From Stercorarius parasiticus (Eukaryota; Chordata; Aves; Charadriiformes; Stercorariidae), in NCBI GenBank assembly GCA_013396915.1, contig VWZL01003401.1, positions 284,134 to 348,133 on the forward strand: a stretch of 64,000 bases of DNA. Direction: 5' to 3'. Shown here in pieces: positions 1 to 13,500 of the stretch; position 1 is the stretch's first letter; the number at the start of each line of letters is the position of its first letter. Under the pieces are notes generated by a model. That model searched no databases, was not told where the DNA came from, and saw only the letters and a program-made list of their open reading frames with translations. The position numbers were made by a program, and so were the translations under genes.

Positions 1-960
1 AGCCCCCAGCATATGCTGGTGCATGGGGTTGTTCCTCCCCAGGTACAGCACTTGCACTTCTTGTTGAACTTCATGAGGTTCCTGTCAACCCATTTCTCCA
101 GCCTGTTGAGGTCCCTCCGGTTGGCTGCCCAACCTTCCAGCCTATCAGCCACTCCTCCCAGTTTTGTGTCATCAGGGTACACTCTGACCATTCATCCAGA
201 TCATTAATGAAGATATCAAACAGGACCGGGCCCAGCATGCTTCCTTGTTACATTTCCAGTTATTTAAACACAGAACAAATTGAGCTGAGGCAGAAACTTT
301 CTAGATGCGTGGAACCCTATTTGGAGTATTACATACGCCGCCTCAGTTACACTAGGTTACACTGCTAATATACACACTAATACAGTGTGTACAGTACATA
401 CTTCCTACTCCTGATTACCACCCTCAGCCCAGCCATTCACACAGTTTTCAATCTATTTCATTGCCTCCTCATCCTTCAACAGCTTCTCTACGAGGATTTC
501 ATGGGAGACTGTCAAAAGCCTTACTGAAGTTAAGACAGACAATATCCACCACTCTCTCCTCATCTACCTGGCCACTTATTTCATTGTAGGATGTTATGAG
601 GTTGGTTAAACATGACTACCCCCTGCTGAATCCACGCTGACTGCTCCCAATCACCTTCTTGTCCTTCAAGTGCCTGGAAATGGTTTCCAGCATTAGTTGT
701 TCCATCACGTTGTCAGGGACTGAGGTGAAGCTGACCAGCCTGCAGTTCACTGGATTCTTCTTTTTGAAGAAAGCAGTTCCTTCTGCTTTCCTCCAGTCCT
801 CATGCACTTCTCCCAGTCAACGCAATTGTTCAAAGATTATCATGAGTGTCCCCAGAGTGACATCAGCCAGCTCCCTCGGCACTCATGGGTTCACACCATC
901 AGGGCTCACAGATTTACGTATGTCCAGTACGTCACCTGACCTCAAGTTACACTGAATCAA
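1..960 (-). mobile_element. CR1 LINE relic, reverse-transcriptase region, 5'/3' truncated
   Basis: Read on the minus strand, the segment encodes broken pieces of a CR1 reverse transcriptase. Around 616-807 it shows 'NPVNCRLVSFTSVPDNVMEQ' followed by a stretch ending in 'GSSQRGFSRG', which matches the CR1 pattern of fingers motif then 'SQHGFTKGKS'. At 1-75 it reads approximately 'NLMKFNKKCKVLYLGRNNP', matching the CR1 thumb region. Frames are broken by stops and indels. Roughly 250-410 does not fit the element and looks like replaced or inserted sequence. The element runs off the left edge of the window. It is a dead copy in BVES intron 3. Assignment rests on remembered CR1 protein motifs; the exact subfamily is not determined. 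Confidence 0.85.
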
Positions 961-3900
961 TTATTAATTAAATCTTCCACCAGTGTCTACATTTATATGA
1001 AACTGAGGTTTTTTGTCCCCTCTATGTTCCTTATGCCACAGTTTTTAACACCTCAGAGGACATCTACATGGACAAAACTAAGATTAAATTTAAACTGCCA
1101 AGAGAAAATGTGTTAGGGATTGCCCTAAAATGTTTGATTTCAAAATATGTGCCATATACCTGTGAAGTTAGATGACAATCGGTTTTGCTCACCGGGCCTC
1201 CAGGAACCCTCATTTTTAACAACCATATTAATTTAATTTACACCTCTTTCTATACATGACAACTGCAACTCAAAGAGATAAGTTCCTTTCTCAGATGAAC
1301 ACACAAGTAGACTCAATTTCCCCAAGACTCATGAATTCAAAATATCACCTATGGAGCTGACGACAGGATTTGGCCCCTGGATTGCACATAATTCAGGTTT
1401 CATGATCTCCCTCTAATGTACAACACTTTAAGAAAGTAGTTATGCCTGCTTTCTCTTGTAAGATTGATCAGGTTGGACACTGTTGATGTATTTCAGATGG
1501 TCTCCCTCGTAACAGGCTATTCACCCTTCACAAGTGCAGCTGACTGCCCCTCCAGTCATGCTTGTGGGTCATATTCCAAATGAGCCATACAGGTAGGTGT
1601 AATGTTTTGTTCAGCAGTGGTTGAAATACTCTGGGACACTGCCAGAGCTCCAAGTCAGAACTCTGGAGAGACACCGATTAGACTCTTTCAGCTTCCACTC
1701 AGACTGAAAAAGCCAAATCTGTAAAGCTCCAACAAGTCAAACCCACAGAAAGAATCTTCTGGTCAGAAGAGAAACTCGCTGGTATTTTGCATGCTCCATT
1801 TAATAAAATACATATTTAACAACTCAACTTATCAATTATTCATTTTGTAACATGACTAAATGTAATTATTCTTACATTCCTTCAAAACATCATTTGTGAG
1901 GATGACTAAATAAAATTGATTTTGAGATGGGCAATACAATAGTTGCAGACAGAAAATCTCATCCAAAATTAGTTCCTGAGATTTTATTTTTTCTCCATTC
2001 TCTAGCTTTCCTTTAGGAAAAGCACTTAAAAACAGCCTTCAAGTTCATAATAAACAGAACGTGTAAGACAAATAAAAATGCACATGTGACTACCAGGCAT
2101 CACTTCAAGTAAGTTGCTGATCATAGTCTGTAACAAAGATTCATATGTTGTTTGGGATATTACCCTGATTCCACATAATTTCAACTATTGTTTAAATTCA
2201 CGTAATTTAGTAGGTATTTAGAGCCCAGTCTTCAGAGGAGCTGAGTACCCACAGTTCCCAGACCACAGCTGCAGTGGTAAGAATACAAATCTGAAAGCCA
2301 GACTCCAGTTCTCCACTATGTTCCAGCTTAGATCAGCATGAAGCAATTTGATTATTTTATTTTCCTCATACTGCTAGAGAGCAGCAATGAAGACTATATA
2401 AAGCTCAGGTAGCAGTTTATAATTGTTGTGTTGGCTTGTTCTCTAGCCAGTGGAGAGGGATGTCACTATCACATCTTAAAACAGATACTGGGTGGGTAGG
2501 TTGAATTGCACTGGACAACCAGCTTAAACTAGATGTTTAACTTAGAGATGGGTGGAGTGAGACAAGAGGATTCCAATTCCTATTTCATAAGGTAAAGCTA
2601 CTGTTGCAGAAGTAAAGACCACAAATAAGTATTTGTACTCTTTGAAAATGCTCTTAATTGTTAGACCCAAGTATTACATGCTTCCCCTCCGAGGCCTTTC
2701 ATTTCTGAGAGCACCCACATCCTGAACAATCTAATATTTCAGTATAAGTATCAGAATGTGACTGAGACAACTTAAGAAAACAGTCACTCTCTATGTAGAG
2801 CATTTCCCAGTTAAAAAGTATTAGATATTCCTCCTACACTTCACTGTTTCTATTTCCTGCACATTTCTGTCATTAGAAAGCAGTTCAATATTGCAGAAGA
2901 CGAGGGAAAAAGAGAAAGAGATTCAGTAGAGGCATCTGTGGTGGCAGTTTCGTGATTTTGCTTTGTTCTCTATCCAAAATTATAGAGAATGTCAAGATGT
3001 AGTCATACATTTTAGAGTCAACAGAACTGACATTTGGCTTAGGATGGCTCTACTGATAGTAACTCCAATCTCACCAGAAGGAGTGTCTAGAAGTCTTCAC
3101 ATGGAAGACCATTCCTGCAAGCTCCCTTGTTCCGCTCAAGATCTGGAGCATGGAGCAGGGGGCATTGATCTGAAGTAAGCACTGTAAACTTTACCCCCAC
3201 AAAAAACTTATTTTGAAAAAGGAGTGTGCACACCTACAAAGGTCAGGATTAAATGACTATCCATGACATACATGCCAGAGAGGTTCCATACAACCAGACA
3301 AGAAAGATGAAACTTACAATTCAACCACATCATTTTGTTGTTCATGGAATTGGTGGAAGACCACATTTTGATCATGGTGGGATACACAGAGTTAGCATAT
3401 AGGTTCATAAAACTTATTTTAAACACAGCTGACCTCAACTAATTATTATTTGTCATTCGTTAAGGCAGCTGTAAGTACTCTCACTGTCCAAACCAGTATT
3501 TGCTTTAGATCTTTCCCATGCTTTATTTTTAGTTTGAGAAGTTTCCCTTATCACTTCCCACAGATCAATGCTGTTTTACCATGGACAGAGACAAAAAGCT
3601 CCAGTCCAGAAATTCATATAGGGACAAAGGTGAAGTCATAGAATCTTCACGGTTGGAAAGGACCTATGAGTAGTTTTATATCCGCTGTAATTTGGTGTCT
3701 GCATTACCTTAAAGTAAAGCCCAAATCCTAGGCCACAATCACATACTGCAATGGGAGTTATGCAAAGAACTAAGCAGATTAGAGTATATAAAAAAAATCC
3801 AAAAAACATCAGCACAAACACTATTTGAACATTGCTGGACTCAAGCACAAGCCCAGGACCTCGGCCAGGAAAAGTCCCCTGATGATGTTGTATCCAAGTC

Positions 3901-6900
3901 AGGACACAGCTATGCTCGAGCACAGAATGTGGCAGGCACTGCACTCAGGTGAATGCCAGAGCTGTTAGGTTGCCTCCCAGCAAGTATCTAGATGTCCAAG
4001 TGCTCCTTCAGTGTTCTAGCATGAAGTCAAGCAGCAGAGTCTGTGGTTGAACCATTTCTCGGCTGTCAGTGGCTGGAGCACAAGCTTCCTGTCTACAGGT
4101 GCAGGTGGAACTCCAGCCCCCCCCTCAGAGTCCTGCTCTCCTCTGGTTTCCCTCAAGAGCCAGAGAAGTAGGAACGTGGCTGTCTGGACAGATTCCACAC
4201 CATGGATCAAGATGGGTGCAAAGAACCATTTGGTGTTCTTGCCAGGATATAGGGAGTATTTAGTTAGGCTCTAACAAGACCCAGATACTAAACTTCTTTA
4301 TGCAGGACTTACCTAAACCTGGATGGTCTTCTATTCAGTGTTTCTCATCCTGTCCCACCCAAAGCTGTTATGCAACTCAACTATTATTCACTCTTAGAAA
4401 TTCTGCCCAAATTATGGGCCTTGAATAAAGGTTTTAAAGGAAAAAAATTAAGACCTATCTTACACTAAGTTTCCTTTCAAGTCTTTCTGAAAAAAAAAGA
4501 TCTTTCTGTGTCATCTTATTGTTGGACAGTGACTTGAGAACTAAACCTGAAAAGGAATTAGTGTTAAGGTGTGTAGGGGGGTGTTTTTTAAAAAAAAAAA
4601 AACCACAACAAAAACAAAAAAAATCAAACCCCCCTGATTTAAAAATAATTACTGAAAATAATATATTTTACACCAATTAAAACAGTATAATGTTTTTCAT
4701 GTAATGTTCACAAGTACTGTAATTTCTTAAACTTAATGGAAAGAAAAATACTAAAATTATTTTAAGTCTTAATAGACCAGCAATGTAGTGCTGTTTCTTT
4801 GCATACCAGAACTAATTCTTGGCTATGCTTTAAGTTGTAAAGGTCATGTAGCCCAGCAGATGGTAACCTTTGGGTGAATCTGTGCTCCACACTGGAGGAA
4901 CACTGCTGTAGGTAGAACCCTTCCTTTGCTAACACATGTACATAGATGTACTCAATTTTTCAACTCTTTGTAGACAGATGCAATTTAACCTTTAGCCTTC
5001 TTTTATACACTGTGGTTGCCCATCAGAGTTTGTTCTGCAGTTGTTTTTAGCTGTGCTGGTAAAGATTCCAGCCTGTCTCCCATCTCTTTAATTTCCTTTA
5101 AATTCTTCCTCCTTTGACAGCTTGCTCTGGCTCTACTTAAGTTGAAATCCTTAACTTTCACAGTGTTTTAGGAGATGTCCACCAAAGCCTATTTTCCTAC
5201 ATTTCCTCTAATGTTCTCTACCTAGCATTCTAGTTTATTCTGTACAAGAACAGCTGTGGTTTTGCACCACATGTGTTTGGTGCACAGTCTATGTGAGCGC
5301 TGAGCATCTCTATTCTGCTGTGGTTGCAGAGCCAGTGGGGAAGGGCTACAGAAATGGAGAGCAAAGTTAAAGGCAGGTCCTCCAGTCCTTCCTCTCTTAA
5401 AGGCAATTTTCTAGCAACTTTGGTGACTGACAGTTTATCAGCCAAGTTTCACGTCCTTAATTAATTCCTTCTTTTTAAACCCACCTATAGAGTACTTCAT
5501 GCACTTCTATCACTTATCCTAACTCCCACAAATAATTCTGCTAACAAATTTACTAGAGGATTTAGTGAAAATAGCTGGCACTCCAATAGGATGAAGTCTA
5601 TCTTATAATGCACAAAACCCCCAGCCTATGCTAACATGACTTTTAGTATACAACTTTAATCACAGAAGAAAGTGTTTTTCTTTCTTGATTCAGTATTGAT
5701 TTACACATTTTAAGGCAATATTTCCCCCCACCTCCCCCCAAGCACAAAACAGCGTGTCCTCCTCTCAAGGTAGTCCTTTACTCTCCAATAACTTTTTATT
5801 TAGATTTTTGGAAAGGGTTGGATAGGTATGAACTCAAGGACCATTATCCATGTTCTAAGGACACATGCCACAATTCACTTTTTAAAATACAGGTAAGTTT
5901 TGAGGCTTGGTTTTCTAGGGAAATAAGTTTATATCAGCTGGGCACTCCTGCCTTTTGCAACGATTTCTGACTGTGTTAGCCAATCCCTGCCCTATTTCAC
6001 AAAGGACAATATCAAGATGATATTAAAAGGCTAGGTTGCTTAAGTGGAAGCAGAACATGCTAATTTGGTGGCCTCATTGAAGGAAAAGAAGGCAATTCTC
6101 GTCATCCTATATTGAAGACCAGCATACCTGCATGGGATATCTAACTACAGACACAAACACATAGAGTCTGGCTTTGCTGGCTCCACATTATCACCACTGT
6201 TATCTTGTGTGGTGCACTGGGCAGCACGGCCATGGCTGACTAGCAGAAATACGGTGCAGTTTCACCGTGCTGCTCTATCTTGATGATGACACATAAGTGG
6301 ATTGAATAGTCCGAAATAATAGCATTAGCAATACAAACCAAGGAGGAACTTACCCTTTAACTGGGAAGATTACTCTCTGAGCCTAATTTAAATGACTAGA
6401 AATATTTATTACATATCTATAAGTGCCTAGATCAGCCTAACTAGTTTTAAGCTACCCTTGAGGAAAGGCAGAGGTCAAGCACTATGCTGCCTTGCCAAGA
6501 AAGGTGAAGGTTGCTAAACTCCTACCCGCCTTCTTGCACAGGCTGCATAGACTTGGTGAAGACCTTATTTCCAGCTAGTTGGTTTGGGGTTTGTTTTGTA
6601 TTTTTTTAATTTTTTTGTACCAGCTGTTATACAATTCCAGAATGTGTCTGATTTTCGGCAAAGGCAGAATTATTCTGCTGATAATGTAACCCCAAATATA
6701 TTCCTGCAATCTTCACATTATAAACCTATCTGCCTTAGATTTTTCGAAATAACAGAATGCAATATTAACATTTTGAACACTTTGCACTTCATTAATATTT
6801 GACCGGTACATAATAACAACTATTATATTAAAGATTATCAAGTTTTGATGTGCATATACCAACAGAGGGCCGGGTTGCTAATAATTTTGCAGAAACCAAA

Positions 6901-7934
6901 TATACTTCTGGATGACTAATACTAACAAAATAAATTGATTTCCTATTGGATATATGCTTAGGTGAAGGAAGGGCAGAGAATCCTGTATTTTTGGTATACT
7001 TTTCAAATGCATTCTTAGAGTGCATTTGAAGAAAGTTATCCCAACGCATCCTTCTGAAGGCATCAAAAGGAGTTGCCAAGTTCCCAGACATGACCCTCAA
7101 AACTCAATGAATGCACTAAACGGGATAAAAGGAAGGATCACCTCACTTAATACTGCTCTTCCCACACCTTACTCAATTTTGCTGCTTATCTCCAAGTCCC
7201 AGAGATGTTCAAAAAGGGTAGTAGCATCTCACTTACCTTTCATTTGCATTTAAAAGGAATGTGGCAGTACAAAACATATGGGCTAAAGCACTTGTCAGCA
7301 AAGCAAAGAGTGTGATGGTCACTTGTAAATGGACATTAGCATTTGGTTATACACTGAAATAACAGTCTGTTAGGGCACTTGTAATTTATAAGTTTCCTTC
7401 ACCACCACAGAGGATGTTCAAGACTTCAGAGTGAGGTAGGAAAGTTTAATCCCTCCCAAAATCCTGATTTAAAAAGTTACTGTCTGGAATGTTCAATTTT
7501 AAGTATCTTAATAGGATTTTATTTCAGGAGGTCTGTATGCATGTACTTTTTTGTGGGGGAGGATGGGGAAAATAATGGAAAAAAAGAAACACACACAACC
7601 CCCAAACTATCCTTTCTTGTCTCTCTGCAAAGAAACTATGTAACCCCTTCCTTACCACCAAAATCAAACACAACAGCCAAAACCAGCCAATAGTAACTTC
7701 TAAAGTCAAATCATTTTTCAAGAATATGGATTTCAGGGAAATAATTATGTACTGGATCAGATCATATTTGTGATCTGGATCCTCCTGAAGTACCTATCTG
7801 ACTTCATCCAAAAGAACTCCTGTCTAATTCAAGAACTGCTGTATAATTCACTGGTTTGTCCAGTAAACATGGGCAAAACTTCCTTTTTCTTGCACCTTAC
7901 TAGACTGCTTGTGCAATTTAGCTGTTATACATAC
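961..7934 (-). other. BVES intron 3 (partial), mostly unique AT-rich sequence
   Basis: This is the part of BVES intron 3 that lies in the window. I looked on the minus strand for the next Popeye exon (the region following RRP, where other vertebrates have a V-K-I-E-K-E-L-like start) and found none, so the intron should extend past the left end. Contents are AT-rich with poly-A and poly-T tracts. The only dispersed repeat I recognise, apart from the CR1 at 1-960, is a short CR1 tail near 3636-3673. Open frames here are short and have no recognisable domains. Confidence 0.7.
3636..3673 (-). mobile_element. CR1 3' tail fragment
   Basis: The plus strand reads 'tcatagaatcttcacggttgg' in shortened form, then 'aaaggacctatgag'. 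This is the reverse complement of the conserved CR1 3' end. Only about 40 bases are recognisable, so it is a heavily truncated insertion or the remnant of an older one. Confidence 0.6.
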
Positions 7935-8059
7935 CGGTCTTCTCTTATACACTAGGTATATGAAATGTAAAAGGTTGACAACCAAAAACACGGAATTCCA
8001 GATCAGTATGTCCAAGGCACAACGGTAGAGCGTAGCCCAAATGATGAACAATGCACACC
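7935..8059 (-). CDS. BVES: BVES (Popeye domain-containing protein 1), coding exon 3 (residues 76-116)
   Basis: Second coding exon of BVES/POPDC1, a three-pass plasma-membrane protein with a cAMP-binding Popeye domain, found in heart, skeletal muscle and epithelia. The exon is 125 nt. On the minus strand its acceptor reads tttttaatgtttacag and its donor is CCG|GTATGT. It completes the split glycine codon 75 and encodes '[16 protein letters not shown]' followed by two hydrophobic stretches ending 'LVYKRRP', which cover the second and third membrane helices. The following KRRP is the positive-inside edge leading to the Popeye domain. Together with exon 2 it gives exactly 116 codons, so the next intron is phase 0. 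The exons encoding the Popeye domain itself lie beyond the left edge of the window. Identification is by close agreement with remembered vertebrate BVES protein. Confidence 0.97.
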
Positions 8060-10271
8060 CTGTAAACATTAAAAAAAGGAAGTTAAGTTTCACTGAACGA
8101 TAAACACATTCATACAAAGTCATCAAGAACATGTCCACTGGGTGTAATTACACTGAAAAGCAATATATTCTACAAGCTTTACCATAGTTAGACTCTGTGG
8201 ATCCAGGCATGCACTGGTAGCAGAGCTAATCCTGACAATGCTACAGACAGGCACTGCGGGCAGGCTGACCGCAGACTGCACTCCTACTGCGTGGGACCAC
8301 AATACTGGAGTGACAAAAAATTCAGACCAGGACTGGGGAACGAAGAAAGGTGCAACCCATCATGGTCGGTTACTAAAATGAAGTAGAAGTGGGACAGGGG
8401 AAGACAAGGGGAAGTATCTTAAGTATTAAAAAACAGTAAAAAAAAATTAAGTCACTCACAAAACTTTGTTACTAGTATTGCATTATTAGACAAAGAAGAG
8501 CCTAAAAAAAAAATCTCCTAAAGTAATACACAGATATTTTTGAAAATTTAAAAGAAGCATCATTGCTGCATTTTGACAAGGTCACAGCAGGAACCTGAAA
8601 TCTCTTTTATGACAAAGAGAAAGTTTCAAATGCTTACTTTTATTTTTTTTTAGTTGCTTTATCTTTTAAAGCAATTGTCATTATTCATTCTGTATGATTA
8701 AGAATACTATTTTTAGCCTACAAAGACAATACTTATCAAATGACAGATTATGCATCAGTGAGTCTCTCCCAGATAACTGTGACCCTACCATCTGATAGAG
8801 ACAGCTGTAGAGGTCAGATATATTTTTCCCTTAGGTTTTATGCAAAGACAAAAAGGAGAAGGTGCCAAATTAGCATCCCTTTCCCCCGCAAAGACAATGC
8901 CGAATTCATGAACTCAGTATTGTCTATTCTGTCTGGGTTCCTGATTGGTAAGACGGCAGATACGTATGGATCAGAAAAATCAAAATGACTCTTGATCAGC
9001 TGGTTAATAAGACTACAAGGGATGGGAGGACACGAGGTCTGGAAGTACTGAAGGGGAGTGATATCACAGAGCAGTGTCACCAAAGCAAAGGGGACCAATC
9101 CCTAGGAACCAGACTTCATTACTTCTGTTGCCCACAGAATAAGTTTGCTTCCAGTTGCCATCCCGGCTTGCAAAACAGATTCCTTATCTCTTCAAACTGC
9201 AATTAGACCTGCAGACCAAAGCGGCAAGCTCAGCAAGTGCAGGGCTCCCATCGCTTTTAAAATGAGAACTACACAGACTGAAGGTCTTACAATGCTCAGA
9301 CCCTTGGCCATCAGTGCAGTCTGTTTGACTAAGTTATCCTATAATAGCCACAAAAAAGAAAAGGCAAGATCATTGTAAATTCAACCACAGAAGTTCTATC
9401 ATAAACTTGACCCACACTATTATACAAATAAGCTTTCTCACTTTAAAGCACTTAAGCATCCTCTGTGTTGCGATACACCTAGGTTTATCTTTTTTTGTAC
9501 TGCAATAACTCACTACTCCTTCTCCTTTGATCACAAAGGCCTTGTCCCACACAAAGTACAGGGGCTTTGAAACAGCTGTGGGACTGCAAGAGTGTTATAA
9601 ACAAAACCATGCTTGCTTAGTCTCAAGCATGCCCAACTTCGTTTTTCCTCTGAAGTCAAATTTTGGTGTCACAAGATGCCTACGGTGGCGGAGGAAATGC
9701 AGCTGATTTCAGGAGAACACAGACTGCACTCCATATTGAAAGCCTGAGCTTCTAAACCAGCCATGAAAATAAGGCTAGTGATCCACAAATGCCATCTGTT
9801 TCAACCCACATTTAAAGAACACATGGAGCAACATCAAGTTTCTCAAGGAAAACCTTACCTATTGCAGAGATACCAGTCAATGTGCATACTTGAAATCTAA
9901 AATGGAGGTCTTAAGGATGCATAGACTTGACTATGATTTGGAATGTAATGAATTTGAAGCAGCCAGTCACGTCTGAAGTAAAGGGGGTTCAATTGTTTTC
10001 TAGATGACGCCTACACAGGTTTGAAGATTAAGTTGTATTTCTGGGAAGTTTTAACAGCCTAGAGACGTATAACCTTTCTAGAAAAGGTCTGTCGGGATCA
10101 GAACAGACCCCCACTTACACCAAAAACACCTTCAGCAGAGTTCAATGACCATGAATACATGCTGGAATTTCACCGTAAGCTGAAAGGATCAGGAGAAAAG
10201 CTCCATAATGGTCACAAACCACTATTTCTGTCATACAAAGGTCATGAATCTCTCCAGAATAATTCTCCTAC
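8060..10271 (-). other. BVES intron 2
   Basis: A 2212-base intron between two verified BVES exons, with GTAGGA at the 5' side (10271 downward) and a pyrimidine-rich ...TTTACAG acceptor at the 3' side. It is phase 1, splitting a glycine codon. I see no repeats of a known family and no additional exon. It contains short A-rich tracts around 8430-8520 and 8640. Confidence 0.9.
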
Positions 10272-10505
10272 CTATGGTGAGCAGGGCTCGCAGAAAAATC
10301 ATATGAAGATTCAGCGTAGTTGGAATAACCAGTCCAACCGCAAAGCAAATGTTTGCCACGTGGAAAACAAGATGATGAATCTCTTTCCAGTTTTCACATG
10401 CAGTCTCATTGAAAGGCACAAGCGTGGCATTTTTTACATCTGGAATAAAACCTAGTGGAGTAACGGTGAGCGGGCTCATTGCTGTAGTATTCATCTTGGA
10501 GATTC
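10272..10505 (-). CDS. BVES: BVES (Popeye domain-containing protein 1), first coding exon (residues 1-75)
   Basis: Exon 2 of BVES, containing the start codon at 10494-10492 on the minus strand. Bases 10505-10495 are the last 11 nt of 5' UTR, directly after the acceptor ccacctctcgttgcag. The protein starts '[13 protein letters not shown]' and carries three N-glycosylation sequons at N2, N22 and N29 in the extracellular N-terminus, as expected for the family. The conserved '[18 protein letters not shown]' and the first membrane helix '[17 protein letters not shown]' follow. The exon ends at ATAG|GTAGGA with 223 coding nt, phase 1. An in-frame methionine slightly upstream in the genomic frame lies across the acceptor and is intronic, so it was not used. 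The adjacent gene on the same strand is the paralogue POPDC3, indicating the old tandem duplication of the family. Confidence 0.97.
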
Positions 10506-13500
10506 CTGCAACGAGAGGTGGGAGGGGAATAAAAATCACTGTGCGTTAAACCAAAATATATTAGACATACGCATAGATTTGGGTTTCTCTCTTCCCAGGA
10601 TATATTTTCCATTATCATTCATGAAAAAAAAAAAAGAAATCTATAAATGGTTTAAAAGGTTAAGCTACATCTATATTTCAGTAATGCTTTACTATCTTTT
10701 TCACCGAATTGCTACGCTTGAAGAATGGTACATTTCAAAATTTGGACATAGGCACATAAACAACACTGCTTGAACACTAGCTACTATGACTGTCATTGCT
10801 CAGTACAACATCCTGTGTATTCTTCCTAGTCCTACACAAATAAAAATCATGTTTCGGTCTGGCATTTGTTGAATGGGTCCACAATCTTAGGCAAAGTAAA
10901 TATTTAAGAGAACTTAACAACTTAGCTGAGAATTTAAAAAAAAAAAAAGAAAATGCTTGTGTGGTTTAAGTCTCCTTTATGGCATACAAAGCTGCTGTTC
11001 TAAATAAGGAATAGAAGGTCTTAAAGAAGGAATATGTGCTGCTTGGTTGATTAAAAAAAAAAAAGCAGCCAACAAACCATACAAAATCAAAACCAGAGAC
11101 AGCCTCAAGTTCTGGCTTTCTTACAGAATTTTCAGGATCATTTGGAGGTCTCCTAAGCCACATACCATCTTGCACACATTAACCAGAATAGGCAAACAAC
11201 AAAAACCCCAAAACCCAAACCACTTTTGAGACCAGTAAATAAAAGCTACTGTTTCTCCTAGTTGATCAGATGCTACCGAAGCAGAAAGGGAGATGTCCAA
11301 GCTGCTGAGTTATGACAAGGTTGCCAGTCTTTCAGGGAAATCACTTGGTCTACCTAGTGATGAGCAAGCTTGCAAGACCTTTGGTTGTCTCTGGAACTTA
11401 TGGAAATAACAGGACAGTGAAGAAAGCTGATTTCTAATCTGAAAATACAGAGGGGTGTTTTGTTGTTGTAATAGCAAGTCCAGCATATCTTCCTTTCACA
11501 CCAATTAAAAGAAAAAAAAAAAAAGGAAGATATCCATGGTCAAATATCTTCTCAATGCAGAGTAAAAAATTCCTATGAAAAACAAGCTACAGAGAGAAAC
11601 TAGATTTCAAGACACTACCTTTAAAATCTCAAGAGCTGGTCTCTCTAGGGAGCTGCAGTCAGCATTACAAGCACTCCAGAAGGTCTTCTCAACCCAGAGC
11701 AGTTCCCATCCGGAGGCACACAACTGTTCCTAGTCGGGCTGTCAGAAACATGGGAGAACTCTGCTTCCAGCGAGGCGCGTATGGTCCCCCACTGCCGCAG
11801 CAGTAGGGATTGTGTGGAGCTCTGCTGGAGTCGCATTAATAAAATGCACACCCCTATCCCTGAGCAAACAACCTCCATAACATGCAACGCGGTAGGATTT
11901 GCATTCAAGTAAATTCTGTAGAGACACTGCATGTCCCTGCCGTGTGTGTGCTTACTAACTGTCATGTAATTCATCTGCTCAGCAGATTTTTCTAGTCACA
12001 GTTAAGACACTCAATATTTCCTGCAGACTGGGATACGCTCAGCGTTCCTCTGTTGCTTAGAAGCGCTGCGAAGTAATTTTGAGTTGCTTCATTTTCACGC
12101 ATTCTTTTTTCGTTTCCCCTCCCCAATCAACTTGTGCACAAGGCATAAGCAAGCTGGACGACTTCTGAAATTAATCAGTCTTTTCAAGCCCTTTTTAAAG
12201 GAGTGGGAAGAAAGAAATCGGAAAGAAAACCTCAACCCTCTGATAGTTCCTCTCCGATGCTTAGAGCCTGTCACAGACAAGGCACACTACAGAACACACA
12301 CAGGCATCTTGCAGGATCAAACACCAGCATGAACACTGTGTACACAGTCTCTGGATAGAAATGATTTTCAATAAAAAAGTTAAAATACATAATTCATTTA
12401 TTTCTTAAAAGCTCACTTTCCTCTTTTCATTCCTGTATTGGTTATTCACAAAGGTTAACTAAAATGTGTAGAATCTGTTTATGCCAAAGAAACACAAAAT
12501 TGTTACCAACAATCACGGTGTCCAAACAAATTCACGGTCCAGGTATCATACAGGCACCATCGAAACACCCTCTTATTTTCCTTCAGCTCTTCTGCATGAA
12601 TTTAGGGACAAGAGCCTCGGGAGCAGTTTCACTGTCCTGACCAAGCTGCTCGCACGCAGAGCCAAAGCACGAGCCCATACATGGCTGCAGGACTGGCATT
12701 TTAATGCGCTCATAAACAGTGGGTAATTGCTAACTCTGGGTAACTGCGTTTGTGCTCATCTTGCACACATCTCATGATCATGCTCCTCTTGTTTTCAAAC
12801 AATATAAACTCCTTACACTGGAAGAGCAGGATCTCCAGATCTCTTGCAAGAAGTTATCAGTTGAGTTTCCATGTACATTCAGTCTTCCCCTGCCTGGTCA
12901 TCTGCCAATAAAAGCACCACTTAACGTGCCATCCTGTGGTTAACAGAACAAGACAACCAAACTCACATACCTATGCAGAACCAGCCATAAGTCCATCAAC
13001 TCATCTCCAGACCAAAATAGGCTGCAAGAAGTAACTTCAGCTGCATCTGATTACAAATCCACAAAGCTTTCCAGATGCTTTATTTATTTTTTTTAATAGC
13101 AAAATTCTGTATTGTATCATTGGGAGAATAGAGGCTACTTTACTTTAAGACTTAGCTGCAAAGCATCACGCGTTTGAAGACTGGAAACCCAACAAGCCCA
13201 GTCAACTACACAACACACAACAATCTCATTCTCCTCGCAACCCAGCCAAAACAGTGGCAGGTTAACGGTTGGACTCAATGATCTTAAAGATCCCTTCCAA
13301 CCTAGACAGTTCTATTCTAAAACACCTCTCCCCTCGTTAGCTGCAGATATTGATGCCACAACCCACCAGCCATAAACTGTCGTAACAGGAAGATGTTTCT
13401 CCAACAAGTGTTAACCAAGTCATTTAAAGCCTTTGACAATAAAGCGTCCACAACTGAAACAACAGGATGTTTAATGTTTTTGAAAGACTGGACCACCTAC

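Noticed and set aside
1..7934. BVES exon 4 and later exons
   Set aside because: I searched the minus strand for the Popeye-domain continuation after KRRP and found no match, so these exons are taken to lie outside the window.
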